Below the pieces are notes generated by a model. That model saw only the letters and a program-made list of their open reading frames with translations, did not search any database and was not told the origin of the DNA. A stretch of 64,000 nucleotides of DNA from JANMDS01 sp031430575 (GTDB taxonomy: Bacteria; Pseudomonadota; Gammaproteobacteria; Burkholderiales; Casimicrobiaceae): the NCBI GenBank assembly GCA_031430575.1, contig JANPBT010000043.1:62001-126000 (forward strand), written 5' to 3'. The position numbers were made by a program, and so were the translations under genes. Position 1 is the first letter of the stretch. Each line of letters begins with the position of its first letter. Shown in pieces: positions 42,828 to 50,558 of this stretch.

Positions 42828-43604
42828 ATGTTAAACCTTGTTCAATCTCGATCACGTAACTTACGCACCCAATTTACAGAAGCGCTTACCCGCAGATTTG
42901 AAGTCCGACTTGCACGTAATGCCCGCGAAATAATGGAAGCGCAGCGTTTGCGCTATGAAGTGTATTTCTGGGAGCTCGGCGCGAAAATCAGCACCCAGCA
43001 CTTTGGGCATGATGCCGATTATTTTGATCCGTTTTGCGATCATTTTATTGCCATCGATATGCTCCACGGTGATATCGTGGGCACCTACCGCATGCTCACG
43101 CCGCAGGGCGCTGCGCGCGCGGGTCGGCTCTATCTTGAGGAGTCGTTTGATGTGCGACCGCTGGCATCGATTCGCCCGAAACTCGCCGAAATCGGGCGTG
43201 CCTGCATAAAGCGGGAGGTCCGCAATACAAATGTTTTGCCACATCTCTGGAGCGAAATTGCCCGTCATCTGCGAGCCCAAAATTTGCGCTATTTGATCGG
43301 CAGTGCCAGCATCCCAACGACCAAAGGGCTGGCCTCCGCCTATGCTGTATTCGATGCGCTCGATCCAGCGTCGTTCGCGCCCCCTGCGTTGCGCATCAAT
43401 CCATTTGAGCCGATCACCACGAGTAAAGTTGAGCCAGTGCGTTTGGTGGAAATGCCGCCCTTGCTACGCGGATATTTGCAACTCGGTGCTTGTATCGCGG
43501 GTGCGCCCGCGCATGATCCGCAATTTGGCTGCATTGATATCCCCGTGCTGCTGGATATCGAAGCGGCCAATACCCGTCTGGCGATGCGGGTTTTGAAGCA
43601 GTAA
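42828..43604 (+). CDS. Acyl-ACP:ornithine N-acyltransferase-like (OlsB) GNAT protein
   Basis: A 258-residue acyltransferase with the OlsB/hemolysin-like GNAT block: FEVRLARNAREIMEAQRLRYEVYFWELGA, FDPFCDHFIAIDMLHGDIVGTYRML and LAEIGRACIKREVRN. OlsB attaches a 3-hydroxy fatty acid to ornithine, giving lyso-ornithine lipid, which OlsA completes. Ornithine lipids replace phospholipids when phosphate is scarce in several bacteria, consistent with the neighbouring ppk-ppx genes. I start at ATG 42828, where GAGGAC sits just upstream. The frame from 42666 overlaps the previous gene and has no such site. Confidence 0.82.
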   Translation: MLNLVQSRSRNLRTQFTEALTRRFEVRLARNAREIMEAQRLRYEVYFWELGAKISTQHFGHDADYFDPFCDHFIAIDMLHGDIVGTYRMLTPQGAARAGRLYLEESFDVRPLASIRPKLAEIGRACIKREVRNTNVLPHLWSEIARHLRAQNLRYLIGSASIPTTKGLASAYAVFDALDPASFAPPALRINPFEPITTSKVEPVRLVEMPPLLRGYLQLGACIAGAPAHDPQFGCIDIPVLLDIEAANTRLAMRVLKQ

Positions 43605-43622
43605 TGATTTAATTACGGCCAA

Positions 43623-43685
43623 TACCTGCGTCGCAGATTTAGCCTAAAAAGCGTGCTTGGGGGCATGAAATCTGCGCCGCAGGTA
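43623..43685. repeat. Inverted pair of the dispersed repeat after olsB
   Basis: TACCTGCGTCGCAGATTT (one mismatch) at 43623-43640 and the exact complement at 43668-43685, with a 27-base spacer, immediately after the stop. Confidence 0.92.
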
Positions 43686-43777
43686 TGATGCGTTTTAGAT
43701 TTTCGCTGCAGCTGACGCGAACATGATGAAACCACGCGCGTACACTCGGGTTTGATGTTTTTTCCAGAAACCAGATC

Positions 43778-44497
43778 ATGCCCCACGCCGCAAAAGGTCG
43801 TCACATTGAGCGCCACCGTATCGCGCGCACGAGTTGGCTGCGTGCTGGTGCGCTTGGCGCAAATGATGGCTTGATGTCTACCGCGAGCGTGATGCTCGGG
43901 GTGGCAACTGCGCAGCCCAGCGCAGCGGCGGTGTTGACTGTTGGTTTGGCAGCGCTGGTTGCTGGAGCGCTTTCGATGGCTGCTGGCGAATACATTTCAG
44001 TGAGCTCCCAGTCTGATACCGAAGCGGCTGATCTCGCGCGCGAGCATGAGGAGCATCTCCACAATCCCGCACACGAGCTCGATGAGTTGGCTGCAATTTA
44101 TGAAGCCCGCGGCCTCGATCCGGTTTTGGCGCGTGATGTGGCAAAGCAATTGACCGAGAAAGATGCCCTCGCTGCGCATGCCCGCGATGAACTGGGGATT
44201 ACCGATACGCTCGCGGCTCGCCCGCTTCAAGCCGCGCTAGTCTCGGCGGCGGCATTTGCTGGCGGCGCGGCAGTGCCAGTCGCGGTGGTCATGGCTGCGC
44301 CACGAATACTTCCTGGTTTTGCGGTCACCACGGTGATGAGCGTGGTTTGCTTGATCGCGTTGACGGCCCTTGGCGCATTTGCGGCGCGCTTGGGTGGTGC
44401 TTCGAAGTTTGCTGGCGCGCGTCGCTCGTTTGTTTGGAGCGCAATCGCGATGGGGGTCTCGGCATTGATTGGGCGCATCGCAGGGGTTGCAATCTAG
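43778..44497 (+). CDS. VIT1/CCC1-family metal transporter
   Basis: A 239-residue membrane protein of the vacuolar iron/manganese transporter family. It has RTSWLRAGALGANDGLMSTASVMLGVA at the N-terminus and AALVAGALSMAAGEYISVSSQSDTE, whose glycine/methionine/glutamate pattern lies in the metal path. A cytoplasmic acidic helical region with EHEEHLHNPAHELDELAAIY is followed by three C-terminal spans. It probably moves Fe2+ or Mn2+ out of the cytoplasm; which metal is not clear. Confidence 0.93.
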   Translation: MPHAAKGRHIERHRIARTSWLRAGALGANDGLMSTASVMLGVATAQPSAAAVLTVGLAALVAGALSMAAGEYISVSSQSDTEAADLAREHEEHLHNPAHELDELAAIYEARGLDPVLARDVAKQLTEKDALAAHARDELGITDTLAARPLQAALVSAAAFAGGAAVPVAVVMAAPRILPGFAVTTVMSVVCLIALTALGAFAARLGGASKFAGARRSFVWSAIAMGVSALIGRIAGVAI

Positions 44498-44542
44498 TGT
44501 CGACTAAACCCTGCGCCGCATGTCGCACCGCTTAAAAGCAGC

Positions 44543-44560
44543 AAATCTGCGCCGCAGGTA
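44543..44560 (-). repeat. Dispersed 18-base repeat, single copy between convergent genes
   Basis: Exact AAATCTGCGCCGCAGGTA, 2 bp before the hydrolase stop. A weaker CTGCGCCGCA lies at about 44511-44520 in the same orientation. Confidence 0.9.
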
Positions 44561-44561
44561 T

Positions 44562-45428
44562 TTACCCCGGCAGCAAAAAATCACGCACGATTGCAATCGT
44601 TGGCGCATCCATGAGCATAGGCGCGTGCCCGGTGTCCGGGATCGTCTCGGCGGCAACGTTTTTTCTCTCGCTGAGCATGCGTGCGAGGGTTGCGGGTGAA
44701 AGCAGATCGGAGTGCTCACCGCGCAAGATGAGTGTGGGTTGCTTCACCGCACGCCAGAGCGGCCACAGATCGACAGAAGGCGCAGCGAGCGTGGCAACAA
44801 ACGCTTCACCAATTTTGGGATCGTTATTAAATTCCCATTTGCCGAGTTCGTTTTGCGTGCAGGAAGTGCGCACCAAATGGCGCTGCTGGGGCGCAGTCAG
44901 TGGACCAAACGATGCGATCGCAGGCAGGGCTGCCTCTAGCAGTTGCGCAAAAGAATCAAACGCAGGTAAGCGCATGCCCATATACATTCCGATCCGCTCC
45001 AGCGCAGCGCGCTCGATCTCTGGGCCCACATCGTTGATAACAAATTTTTGTAACCCCGCAATTGGCGTGGCGGCCAACACCATGCCGATTAAGCCGCCCA
45101 TCGAGGTGCCGACCCAATCGTAGTGCGCGATGCCTTGCTGCGCGAGGATCGTGCCGATCAATTTGGCATAAACCGGAATCGCATAGTCGTCCACGCGATC
45201 TAGCCAAGCACTTTCACCCCGCCCGGGCACGTCTGGGCAGAGCACCCGATAATCAGCAGCCATCGCATGCGCAAAAATATCGAAATCGCGGCCATTGCGC
45301 GAAAGGCCATGCACACAGACGAGTACGCGCGGATTTGCGGCATCGCCCCAGTCATGAAAAACCATCTGTTTTTGAGCGCCGTGAAGGCGGTAGGGCAGCG
45401 AGAGCTTGCGCGGGGGTGTTGGAATCAT
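44562..45428 (-). CDS. Alpha/beta hydrolase
   Basis: A 288-residue hydrolase. VLVCVHGLSRNGRDFD gives the oxyanion region, VGTSMGGLIGM near 120 the nucleophile serine, LRGEHSDLLS the acid and DTGHAPML the histidine. It is a general esterase/lyase-type fold with no recognisable substrate. ATG 45428 (MIPTPPRKL) is chosen, because the longer frame to 45713 would run across the lipoprotein gene on the other strand. Confidence 0.87.
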   Translation of the reverse strand: MIPTPPRKLSLPYRLHGAQKQMVFHDWGDAANPRVLVCVHGLSRNGRDFDIFAHAMAADYRVLCPDVPGRGESAWLDRVDDYAIPVYAKLIGTILAQQGIAHYDWVGTSMGGLIGMVLAATPIAGLQKFVINDVGPEIERAALERIGMYMGMRLPAFDSFAQLLEAALPAIASFGPLTAPQQRHLVRTSCTQNELGKWEFNNDPKIGEAFVATLAAPSVDLWPLWRAVKQPTLILRGEHSDLLSPATLARMLSERKNVAAETIPDTGHAPMLMDAPTIAIVRDFLLPG

Positions 45429-45588
45429 GGTGAGATTTTGGCATGCTGCGGCGCAGCGCAATTTCAGGTAAGCTCTGCGCTGTCTGTTCTCATTCGGTTG
45501 TGTGTCAACGGCGCTGCTTGCTCGCGCATTAGAAGGAGTTGAGGCCTCGTCGTCTATTTTTGGTCGTTGTGTTTGAAGGAGTTCGTAG

Positions 45589-45975
45589 ATGAAATCAATC
45601 CGCAAATTTATTGCGACATTCAGCGTAGCTTTGGCTTTGACTAGTTGCGCTACGATCAATGCACCAGCGCCGGTAGCGTATTCCCCCGATGAAATCATCG
45701 CGATGTCTACCAAAGCGGGCGCGACGCCAGCTGCGGTTGTACAAAAACTAAAAGAAGGCCGCAGCTACTATGCATTGCCTGCTTCTGAGCTCGCGCGCAT
45801 GTCAAAAGCCGGTGTGGCCGATGAAGTGGTGAATCATTTGCAGGCATCGCATCTAGAGGCGACGCGTCAAGCCGAGCGTGCTCAACTTCGCTTCGAATCG
45901 CCTTTTTGGTACGGCCATTTTTATGGCATGCGCACCTGCTGGCGCGGCGCGCGCGGCTGGGTGACCTGCATTTAA
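45589..45975 (+). CDS. Small lipoprotein of unknown function
   Basis: A 128-residue protein with a lipoprotein signal (MKSIRKFIATFSVALALTSC; lipobox LTSC with the modified Cys at 20). The mature part has a helical region (YSPDEIIAMSTKAGATPAAVVQKLKEGRSYYALPASELARM) that looks like a short pair of SHOCT- or winged-helix-like helices, then a Trp/Tyr/Cys-rich tail. AAGGAG lies 8 bases before ATG. It is divergent from the hydrolase, and I do not recognise the family. Confidence 0.8.
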   Translation: MKSIRKFIATFSVALALTSCATINAPAPVAYSPDEIIAMSTKAGATPAAVVQKLKEGRSYYALPASELARMSKAGVADEVVNHLQASHLEATRQAERAQLRFESPFWYGHFYGMRTCWRGARGWVTCI

Positions 45976-45991
45976 AGCCTTCCACGGTAAA

Positions 45992-46006
45992 TACCTGCGG
46001 CGCAGA
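45992..46006 (+). repeat. Dispersed repeat, single copy after the lipoprotein gene
   Basis: TACCTGCGGCGCAGA, 15 bases exact, 16 bp after the stop. Confidence 0.85.
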
Positions 46007-46104
46007 ATTGCGCGCTAGGGGCTTGCCTACGTTCGAAATTACGATCTCCGCAGAGCACTGAGCTTGCTGCGCGCATACAATTTCCGCCTGAGCGGAGGAT
46101 TAAC

Positions 46105-47430
46105 GTGCATTGTTGCGATTACTACAATTTGGCCGGACATACCGGTGATCCGGCATTTACCATTGATGTGAACCGATTCACTTTTGGTGCGGGCTGTTTG
46201 GATGAAGTTGGCGATCACGCGCGCGCCTTGGGTATGAAGCGTGTAGCATTGATGACTGATAAGACCGTTGTGCAATTGCCATTTTTTGAGCACGTAAAAG
46301 CCCAAATCTGCGCCGCAGGTATTGATTGCGTGGTCTACGATGAATGCGCGGTAGAGCCAACAGATGCGTCGTTTCAAGCGGCGGGCGCGTTTGCCCTCGC
46401 GGGTAATTTTGATGGCTTCATCTCCCTTGGTGGCGGCAGCGTGATGGACACCGCCAAGGCCGCCAATTTGCTGGCGACTTACCCCGATGAATTTTTAGCC
46501 TATGTGAATGCGCCCATCGGGCAAGGCAAAGCCGTGCCCGGCGCATTGAAGCCGCACATTGCCTGCCCGACCACGGTGGGCACCGGCAGCGAAGTCACCG
46601 GCGTTGCCATTTTTTATCTCACGCCGATGCAAGCAAAGACCGGTATGATCTCGCGTCACCTTTTGCCGAGCCACGCGTTGATCGATCCAAATGTGTCGGC
46701 CACATTGCCAAGCGGGGTCATCGCAGCGAATGGATTTGATGCAATTTCGCATGCGTTGGAAGCCTATACCGCTCGCGCCCACAGCACGCGCGCGGCCGCC
46801 GCAAACGGCGCGCTACGGCCGATGAATCAGGGCGCAAATATGTGGAGCGATATGGGTGCACGAGAATCGCTGCGCTTGCTTGGGCTCTACCTTGAGCGCG
46901 CGGCCAATGATGCCAGCGATGCCGAAGCGCGAAAAAATGTGATGTTCGCCGCGTTGGTTGCCGGCATGACGTTTTCAAACACCGGCTGCCATTTGCCGCA
47001 CGGCATGAGCTACGCCGTGAGCGGGCTTGTCGAGCGCGTAAACAAAGATTTCAAAGCACCGCTAGGATACCCGCAAGCCAAGGCAATGGTCCCGCACGGG
47101 ATGGCCGTCGTGCTGACGGCGCCGTCGGTCTATCGCTTCACCGGCTGCGCGTGCCCAGAGCGGCATTTAGAGGCAGCGGGTGCGCTCGGCGCGGATACCC
47201 GCGGCGCAGTTGCCGACGATGCGGGCGAGATCGTTGCCAAGCGCTTGATTGCCATGATGCAGCGCGTGCAATATCCAAACGGATTGCAGGCGGTGGGTTA
47301 CACCGAAGCGGATGCAGCAGCGCTTGCCGAGCGCGCATGGCCGCAAAAGCGGGTGATTGATAATGCCCCGCGCCAGACCCAAAAAGCAGATTTAGAAGCG
47401 ATCTTTAGGGCTTCGATGCGGTACTGGTAG
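46105..47430 (+). CDS. Iron-containing alcohol dehydrogenase, hydroxyacid-oxoacid transhydrogenase-like
   Basis: A 441-residue Fe-ADH superfamily enzyme. It has FTFGAGCLDEVGDHARALGMKRVALMTD (nucleotide-binding half), GGGSVMDTAKAANLL near 112 and PTTVGTGSEVTGVAIF near 155. The metal-binding histidine region is FDAISHALEAYTARAHS near 215 and TGCHLPHGMSYAVSG near 295. The long helical insert and overall length match the ADHFE1/HOT branch, which interconverts hydroxy and keto acids, more than simple butanol dehydrogenases. GTG 46105 has GGAGG 7 bases upstream. A full repeat copy (46304-46321) encodes AQICAAG inside the gene. Confidence 0.88.
   Translation: MHCCDYYNLAGHTGDPAFTIDVNRFTFGAGCLDEVGDHARALGMKRVALMTDKTVVQLPFFEHVKAQICAAGIDCVVYDECAVEPTDASFQAAGAFALAGNFDGFISLGGGSVMDTAKAANLLATYPDEFLAYVNAPIGQGKAVPGALKPHIACPTTVGTGSEVTGVAIFYLTPMQAKTGMISRHLLPSHALIDPNVSATLPSGVIAANGFDAISHALEAYTARAHSTRAAAANGALRPMNQGANMWSDMGARESLRLLGLYLERAANDASDAEARKNVMFAALVAGMTFSNTGCHLPHGMSYAVSGLVERVNKDFKAPLGYPQAKAMVPHGMAVVLTAPSVYRFTGCACPERHLEAAGALGADTRGAVADDAGEIVAKRLIAMMQRVQYPNGLQAVGYTEADAAALAERAWPQKRVIDNAPRQTQKADLEAIFRASMRYW
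46304..46321 (-). repeat. Dispersed 18-base repeat inside the Fe-ADH gene
   Basis: Exact AAATCTGCGCCGCAGGTA read in frame as QICAAG, in a surface-like segment between strands. Confidence 0.9.
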
Positions 47431-47646
47431 CGCGCGAAGCGCTCTGGTAACGCACAAAATGTTTAAGACGCTTTAGCTGCGATCGCGCGGTCGAATCGCG
47501 AATCGAAAGCGTGCGCCGCGAATCCCCTTTTTTGGGGATGTCGGCTACAAAGTTTGACCGTATACTCCATGTAGATGCAGAAAATGCACACGAGCACGGC
47601 GGAATATCAGGATTTGAAATGAGAAGAATGTTATGCGGGATTATCA

Positions 47647-48168
47647 ATGCATTTCACGCGAACATCGCACGGGGAGCAGGAACTTGCGACCCGATCTATA
47701 CCGCTCTCCGTTCCAGAGCGCAGGCTATTAGGATTCATTACTAAAGAGACGTCGGCGACCTATCTAGCCAGAAAGGTCAGGCTTGGCGAGCTCGAACGCC
47801 ATCTACTTCATCTCGCACGACGCGGGCTGATCGAAATTGTGGTCGAAAATGGCACAGCGGATGGCTCAGACGTCCCGACGGTCGTCATCGTACCCACGCC
47901 GGAAACGCTTAAGGACGTACTTCAGCCGCTTTTTGCCGTGCTCGACAACAGCGCGTTGGCGGCGGTTAAGCAGAATGCAAAAAGTTTTGTGCGCATGCGG
48001 GCCGCTTTTGGTATTGAGACTGGCATTGCAATGGTGGAAGCCGCCGATTCGCAAGAAGCGCTTTTAGTGGCGCTCGGCGCGGTGCAGCGCGAGCTTTTTG
48101 ATTTGCTGGGCCGCGAAAGTGCCGCAGAATTTTTTGAGCAGGTTGTTGCCCCGACTTTTTATAGTTAA
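47647..48168 (+). CDS. Conserved-looking protein of unknown function
   Basis: A 173-residue soluble protein. Residues 20-70 (SVPERRLLGFITKETSATYLARKVRLGELERHLLHLARRGLIEIV) look like a winged-helix or DnaD-like DNA-binding fold. The rest is helical (DVLQPLFAVLDNSALAAVKQNAKSF ... LGRESAAEFFEQVVAP). It could be a regulator or an effector partner, but I do not recognise the family. GGGA lies about 7 bases before ATG 47647. It stands alone, convergent with the small gene at 48184. Confidence 0.65.
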   Translation: MHFTRTSHGEQELATRSIPLSVPERRLLGFITKETSATYLARKVRLGELERHLLHLARRGLIEIVVENGTADGSDVPTVVIVPTPETLKDVLQPLFAVLDNSALAAVKQNAKSFVRMRAAFGIETGIAMVEAADSQEALLVALGAVQRELFDLLGRESAAEFFEQVVAPTFYS

Positions 48169-48183
48169 TGTTGGGGCGACTGG

Positions 48184-48483
48184 TTATTCGTCGTCGTCCT
48201 GACCGTATTGGCCCGAAACGATCGTAAGTTGCGGCGCAAAGGCTTTGGCCAAGGCTTTTGCAAACGGTAGCGTGCCTGCAATCACTTCCGAGATCGCTTT
48301 TTCGCCGTCTTCGCTCACCACGCGATCAATCAAAGTTTGCTCAAACCGCGATTTCTGCGCCGCAGGTATGTGCACTCGGGCTCGGGCAATCACGTGCGCC
48401 AGCGCTTCTGCTTCGGTCGCAAATGATTTGGCGGCAATGGTCGTGAGCCCAGAGCTTTCGAGGACGGTAATTTTATTTGCCAT
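48184..48483 (-). CDS. Small protein of unknown function
   Basis: A 99-residue acidic-ended protein (MANKITVLESSGLTTIAAKSF ... GQYGQDDDE), mostly helical. I start at ATG 48483; the frame to 48534 adds a leader without a ribosome site. A copy of the dispersed repeat encodes IPAAQK in frame. No family recognised. Confidence 0.6.
   Translation of the reverse strand: MANKITVLESSGLTTIAAKSFATEAEALAHVIARARVHIPAAQKSRFEQTLIDRVVSEDGEKAISEVIAGTLPFAKALAKAFAPQLTIVSGQYGQDDDE
48354..48368 (-). repeat. Dispersed repeat core inside a small gene
   Basis: TCTGCGCCGCAGGTA, 15 bases, with the AAA end changed. It stays in frame. Confidence 0.8.
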
Positions 48484-48647
48484 GGGGAGTGATGGAAACT
48501 GCGGTGTTGCGGAAGCGATGAGTGTAGCCCGCAATTCATCGGCGCCAGAAGCGTTTTATCGCAAGGCTATTGCAATGCGGGGGATTGCACTTATATTACG
48601 CGGTGTGGGCAATTTCGCTCACTTCTTCCGATCAATGGGGGATCAAA

Positions 48648-49043
48648 ATGGCTGACTACGATAACAACATTCCTGCAACGGTAAAACCCGCAAGCTCCAA
48701 TGTGCTGATGTTCACGCACATCATTTACGGCATTTTTGCCTTTAGCGCAATTTCAGCCGCGTCGTTTGTTGGGCTTTTAGTCTCGTTTGTCGGCTTCATC
48801 GGCGTCGTGATGGCGCATGTTTTTAGAAGTGACGCGCGCGGGACGTGGCTTGAATCTCACTACGATTGGCTCATCAAAACGTTTTGGTGGAGCTTTGCGG
48901 TTGGCTTAATTGGCTGGATTTTCGCAGTCACGATTATTGGCCTCGTTGTTGCAGTGCCACTTTGGGCAATTTTATTTATCTGGACCGCGTATCGTCTCAT
49001 CGCGGGCTGGATCAATTTGTTTCGCGAAAAGCCAGTCAAGTAG
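48648..49043 (+). CDS. Small three-span membrane protein (DUF4870-like)
   Basis: A 131-residue protein with three hydrophobic spans (MFTHIIYGIFAFSAISAAS, WWSFAVGLIGWIFAVTIIGLVVAV, and a third around LWAILFIWTAYRLIAGW). It resembles the DUF4870/TM2-like family of betaproteobacteria. GGGGGA lies 6 bases before ATG 48648, which decides the start over the longer frame at 48570. Function unknown. Confidence 0.8.
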   Translation: MADYDNNIPATVKPASSNVLMFTHIIYGIFAFSAISAASFVGLLVSFVGFIGVVMAHVFRSDARGTWLESHYDWLIKTFWWSFAVGLIGWIFAVTIIGLVVAVPLWAILFIWTAYRLIAGWINLFREKPVK

Positions 49044-49068
49044 TCTAACTACGCGCTGATTTTTTCAA

Positions 49069-49119
49069 TACCTGCGGCGTAGATTAAGCGATTTTTGGCT
49101 TGAATCTGCGCCGCAGGTA
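49069..49119. repeat. Inverted pair of the dispersed repeat between convergent genes
   Basis: TACCTGCGGCGTAGATT at 49069-49085 and AATCTGCGCCGCAGGTA at 49103-49119. It lies between the stops of the membrane-protein gene and dacB, likely as a two-way terminator. Confidence 0.92.
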
Positions 49120-49139
49120 TTCCGATTTACCGCGTTTGG

Positions 49140-50558
49140 TTACTGCGCGTAAGTCCATTCCACTGCCCGCTCCAATACGCCAAATGCCTGCGGCGCGCGC
49201 GGATGGTTGAGGATGCCGACGTACGCAAATTGCTTGCCATCGCTGCGTCGCAGATATCCGGCCAAGGCGCGTACGTCATTTAATCCGCCGGTTTTGAGCC
49301 ATGCGTTGGCGGCTGCGGAGGATTGATTAAATCGGCGGGCAAGCGTGCCATCAACCCCTGCGATGGGCATCGATTCCCGGAAGATTTGCGCCGTTGGGCT
49401 ACGATGCATCGCCCGCAAGAGGGCGACCAAGGTGCGTGGGCTGATACGCTCATTGCGCGAGAGCCCAGAGCCGTTTTCCAGCACTAACTCACTTGCGGCA
49501 ATGCCTTGAGCGGCGAGCCATGATCTCACCACGCTTGCCCCGCGCAGTGCCTGGCTCGGCGCTGGATTTTTCGCCAGATCCAGCGCAAGCAGTAAATGCC
49601 GCGCCATGACGTTATTGCTAAATTTATTGACATCGGCAATCGCTGCTGGCAAGGGCAATGAGATGTGGGCATCGATCACGCTCACGCCCGCGGGAATATC
49701 GCCAGTGCGCACGACGCCCATCGCGCCACCGCCACTTTTCTTCCAGAGCCAGCGCAGGCTGCCTTCAAAAAAAGCATCGTGATTAAGCAGGCTTACAAAC
49801 CATTCACGTTCTCCGCAGTCCGCTGAGTAAGTGCCGGTGAATCGAGCCGTCGCATTTTTTTCGCCATCATCAAAGCTTGCCCGCAATTTCGATTTCCAAT
49901 CGCCACACGCGCCATTCGTAAGCCGCACCGTGTTTTCAACGCGCACGCCTTCGGGAAATGGCTCTGGCGAAATCGTAATCGTATTGCCAGAGACCTGCGG
50001 TGCAATTTTGAAGCCCACGGCTTTGAAATTAAAAAGCATCGCGTCGGGCTTGACGTTATATGGCCGTAGCGGCGAGTTATCAAATGCACCGGTATCGGTT
50101 TCACCCGCGACAAAGATGCGCTTATCAATGACGACGCCACCCGCAAATTCCGCAATGCCGCGCTCACGCAAGCGCAGCATCACCCGCTCCAAATCCTCCC
50201 ACGTGATTTTAGGATCACCGCTGGCGCGAATGTAGAGCGGCGTTTTCAGCACGCCGTTTTCAGCGGGGGAGTGGGCTAAAAATTCGGTGCGCCACGTATG
50301 CGTCGGCGAGAGCACTTCCAGTGCAGCGGCAGTGGTGACCAGCTTCATCACCGAGGCAGGATTCATCGGCGCATCGGGATTGTGGCTCAACAGGGTCGTG
50401 CCCGAATCGAGATTAACAACTAAAAATGCGGCGTTGGCAGCAGGGATTCCGGCTTCGACGAGCGCGCGTGAAATCTCCCGAGGAAGCGAGCCTGCAAGGC
50501 AAATCTGCGCCGCAGGTATGAGCAAAAAGCAGCTTAAAAAGCGAATCCATCTCATCAT
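49140..50558 (-). CDS. dacB: D-alanyl-D-alanine carboxypeptidase/endopeptidase (PBP4, S13 family)
   Basis: A 472-residue periplasmic penicillin-binding protein that trims or cleaves peptidoglycan cross-links. The signal peptide is at the start (MMRWIRFLSCFLLIPAAQICLAG). The three active-site motifs are MNPASVMKL (SxxK, near 60), KFSNNVMARH (SxN, near 310) and LKTGGLND (KTG, near 420). The long insertion between SxxK and SxN is typical of S13. I start at ATG 50558 because it gives an ATGA overlap with the bioA stop. The dispersed repeat at 50501-50518 encodes part of the signal's hydrophobic end and cleavage region. Confidence 0.94.
   Translation of the reverse strand: MMRWIRFLSCFLLIPAAQICLAGSLPREISRALVEAGIPAANAAFLVVNLDSGTTLLSHNPDAPMNPASVMKLVTTAAALEVLSPTHTWRTEFLAHSPAENGVLKTPLYIRASGDPKITWEDLERVMLRLRERGIAEFAGGVVIDKRIFVAGETDTGAFDNSPLRPYNVKPDAMLFNFKAVGFKIAPQVSGNTITISPEPFPEGVRVENTVRLTNGACGDWKSKLRASFDDGEKNATARFTGTYSADCGEREWFVSLLNHDAFFEGSLRWLWKKSGGGAMGVVRTGDIPAGVSVIDAHISLPLPAAIADVNKFSNNVMARHLLLALDLAKNPAPSQALRGASVVRSWLAAQGIAASELVLENGSGLSRNERISPRTLVALLRAMHRSPTAQIFRESMPIAGVDGTLARRFNQSSAAANAWLKTGGLNDVRALAGYLRRSDGKQFAYVGILNHPRAPQAFGVLERAVEWTYAQ
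50501..50518 (-). repeat. Dispersed 18-base repeat inside the dacB signal-peptide region
   Basis: Exact AAATCTGCGCCGCAGGTA, encoding PAAQI in the minus-strand signal peptide. Confidence 0.9.

Noticed and set aside
45429..45713. N-terminal extension of the alpha/beta hydrolase at 44562
   Set aside because: It would run through the lipoprotein gene on the opposite strand and lacks a ribosome site. ATG 45428 explains the family start.
47194..47210. Second repeat copy in the Fe-ADH gene (TACCCGCGGCGCAG)
   Set aside because: One core mismatch breaks the palindrome, and the downstream ATTT end is missing.
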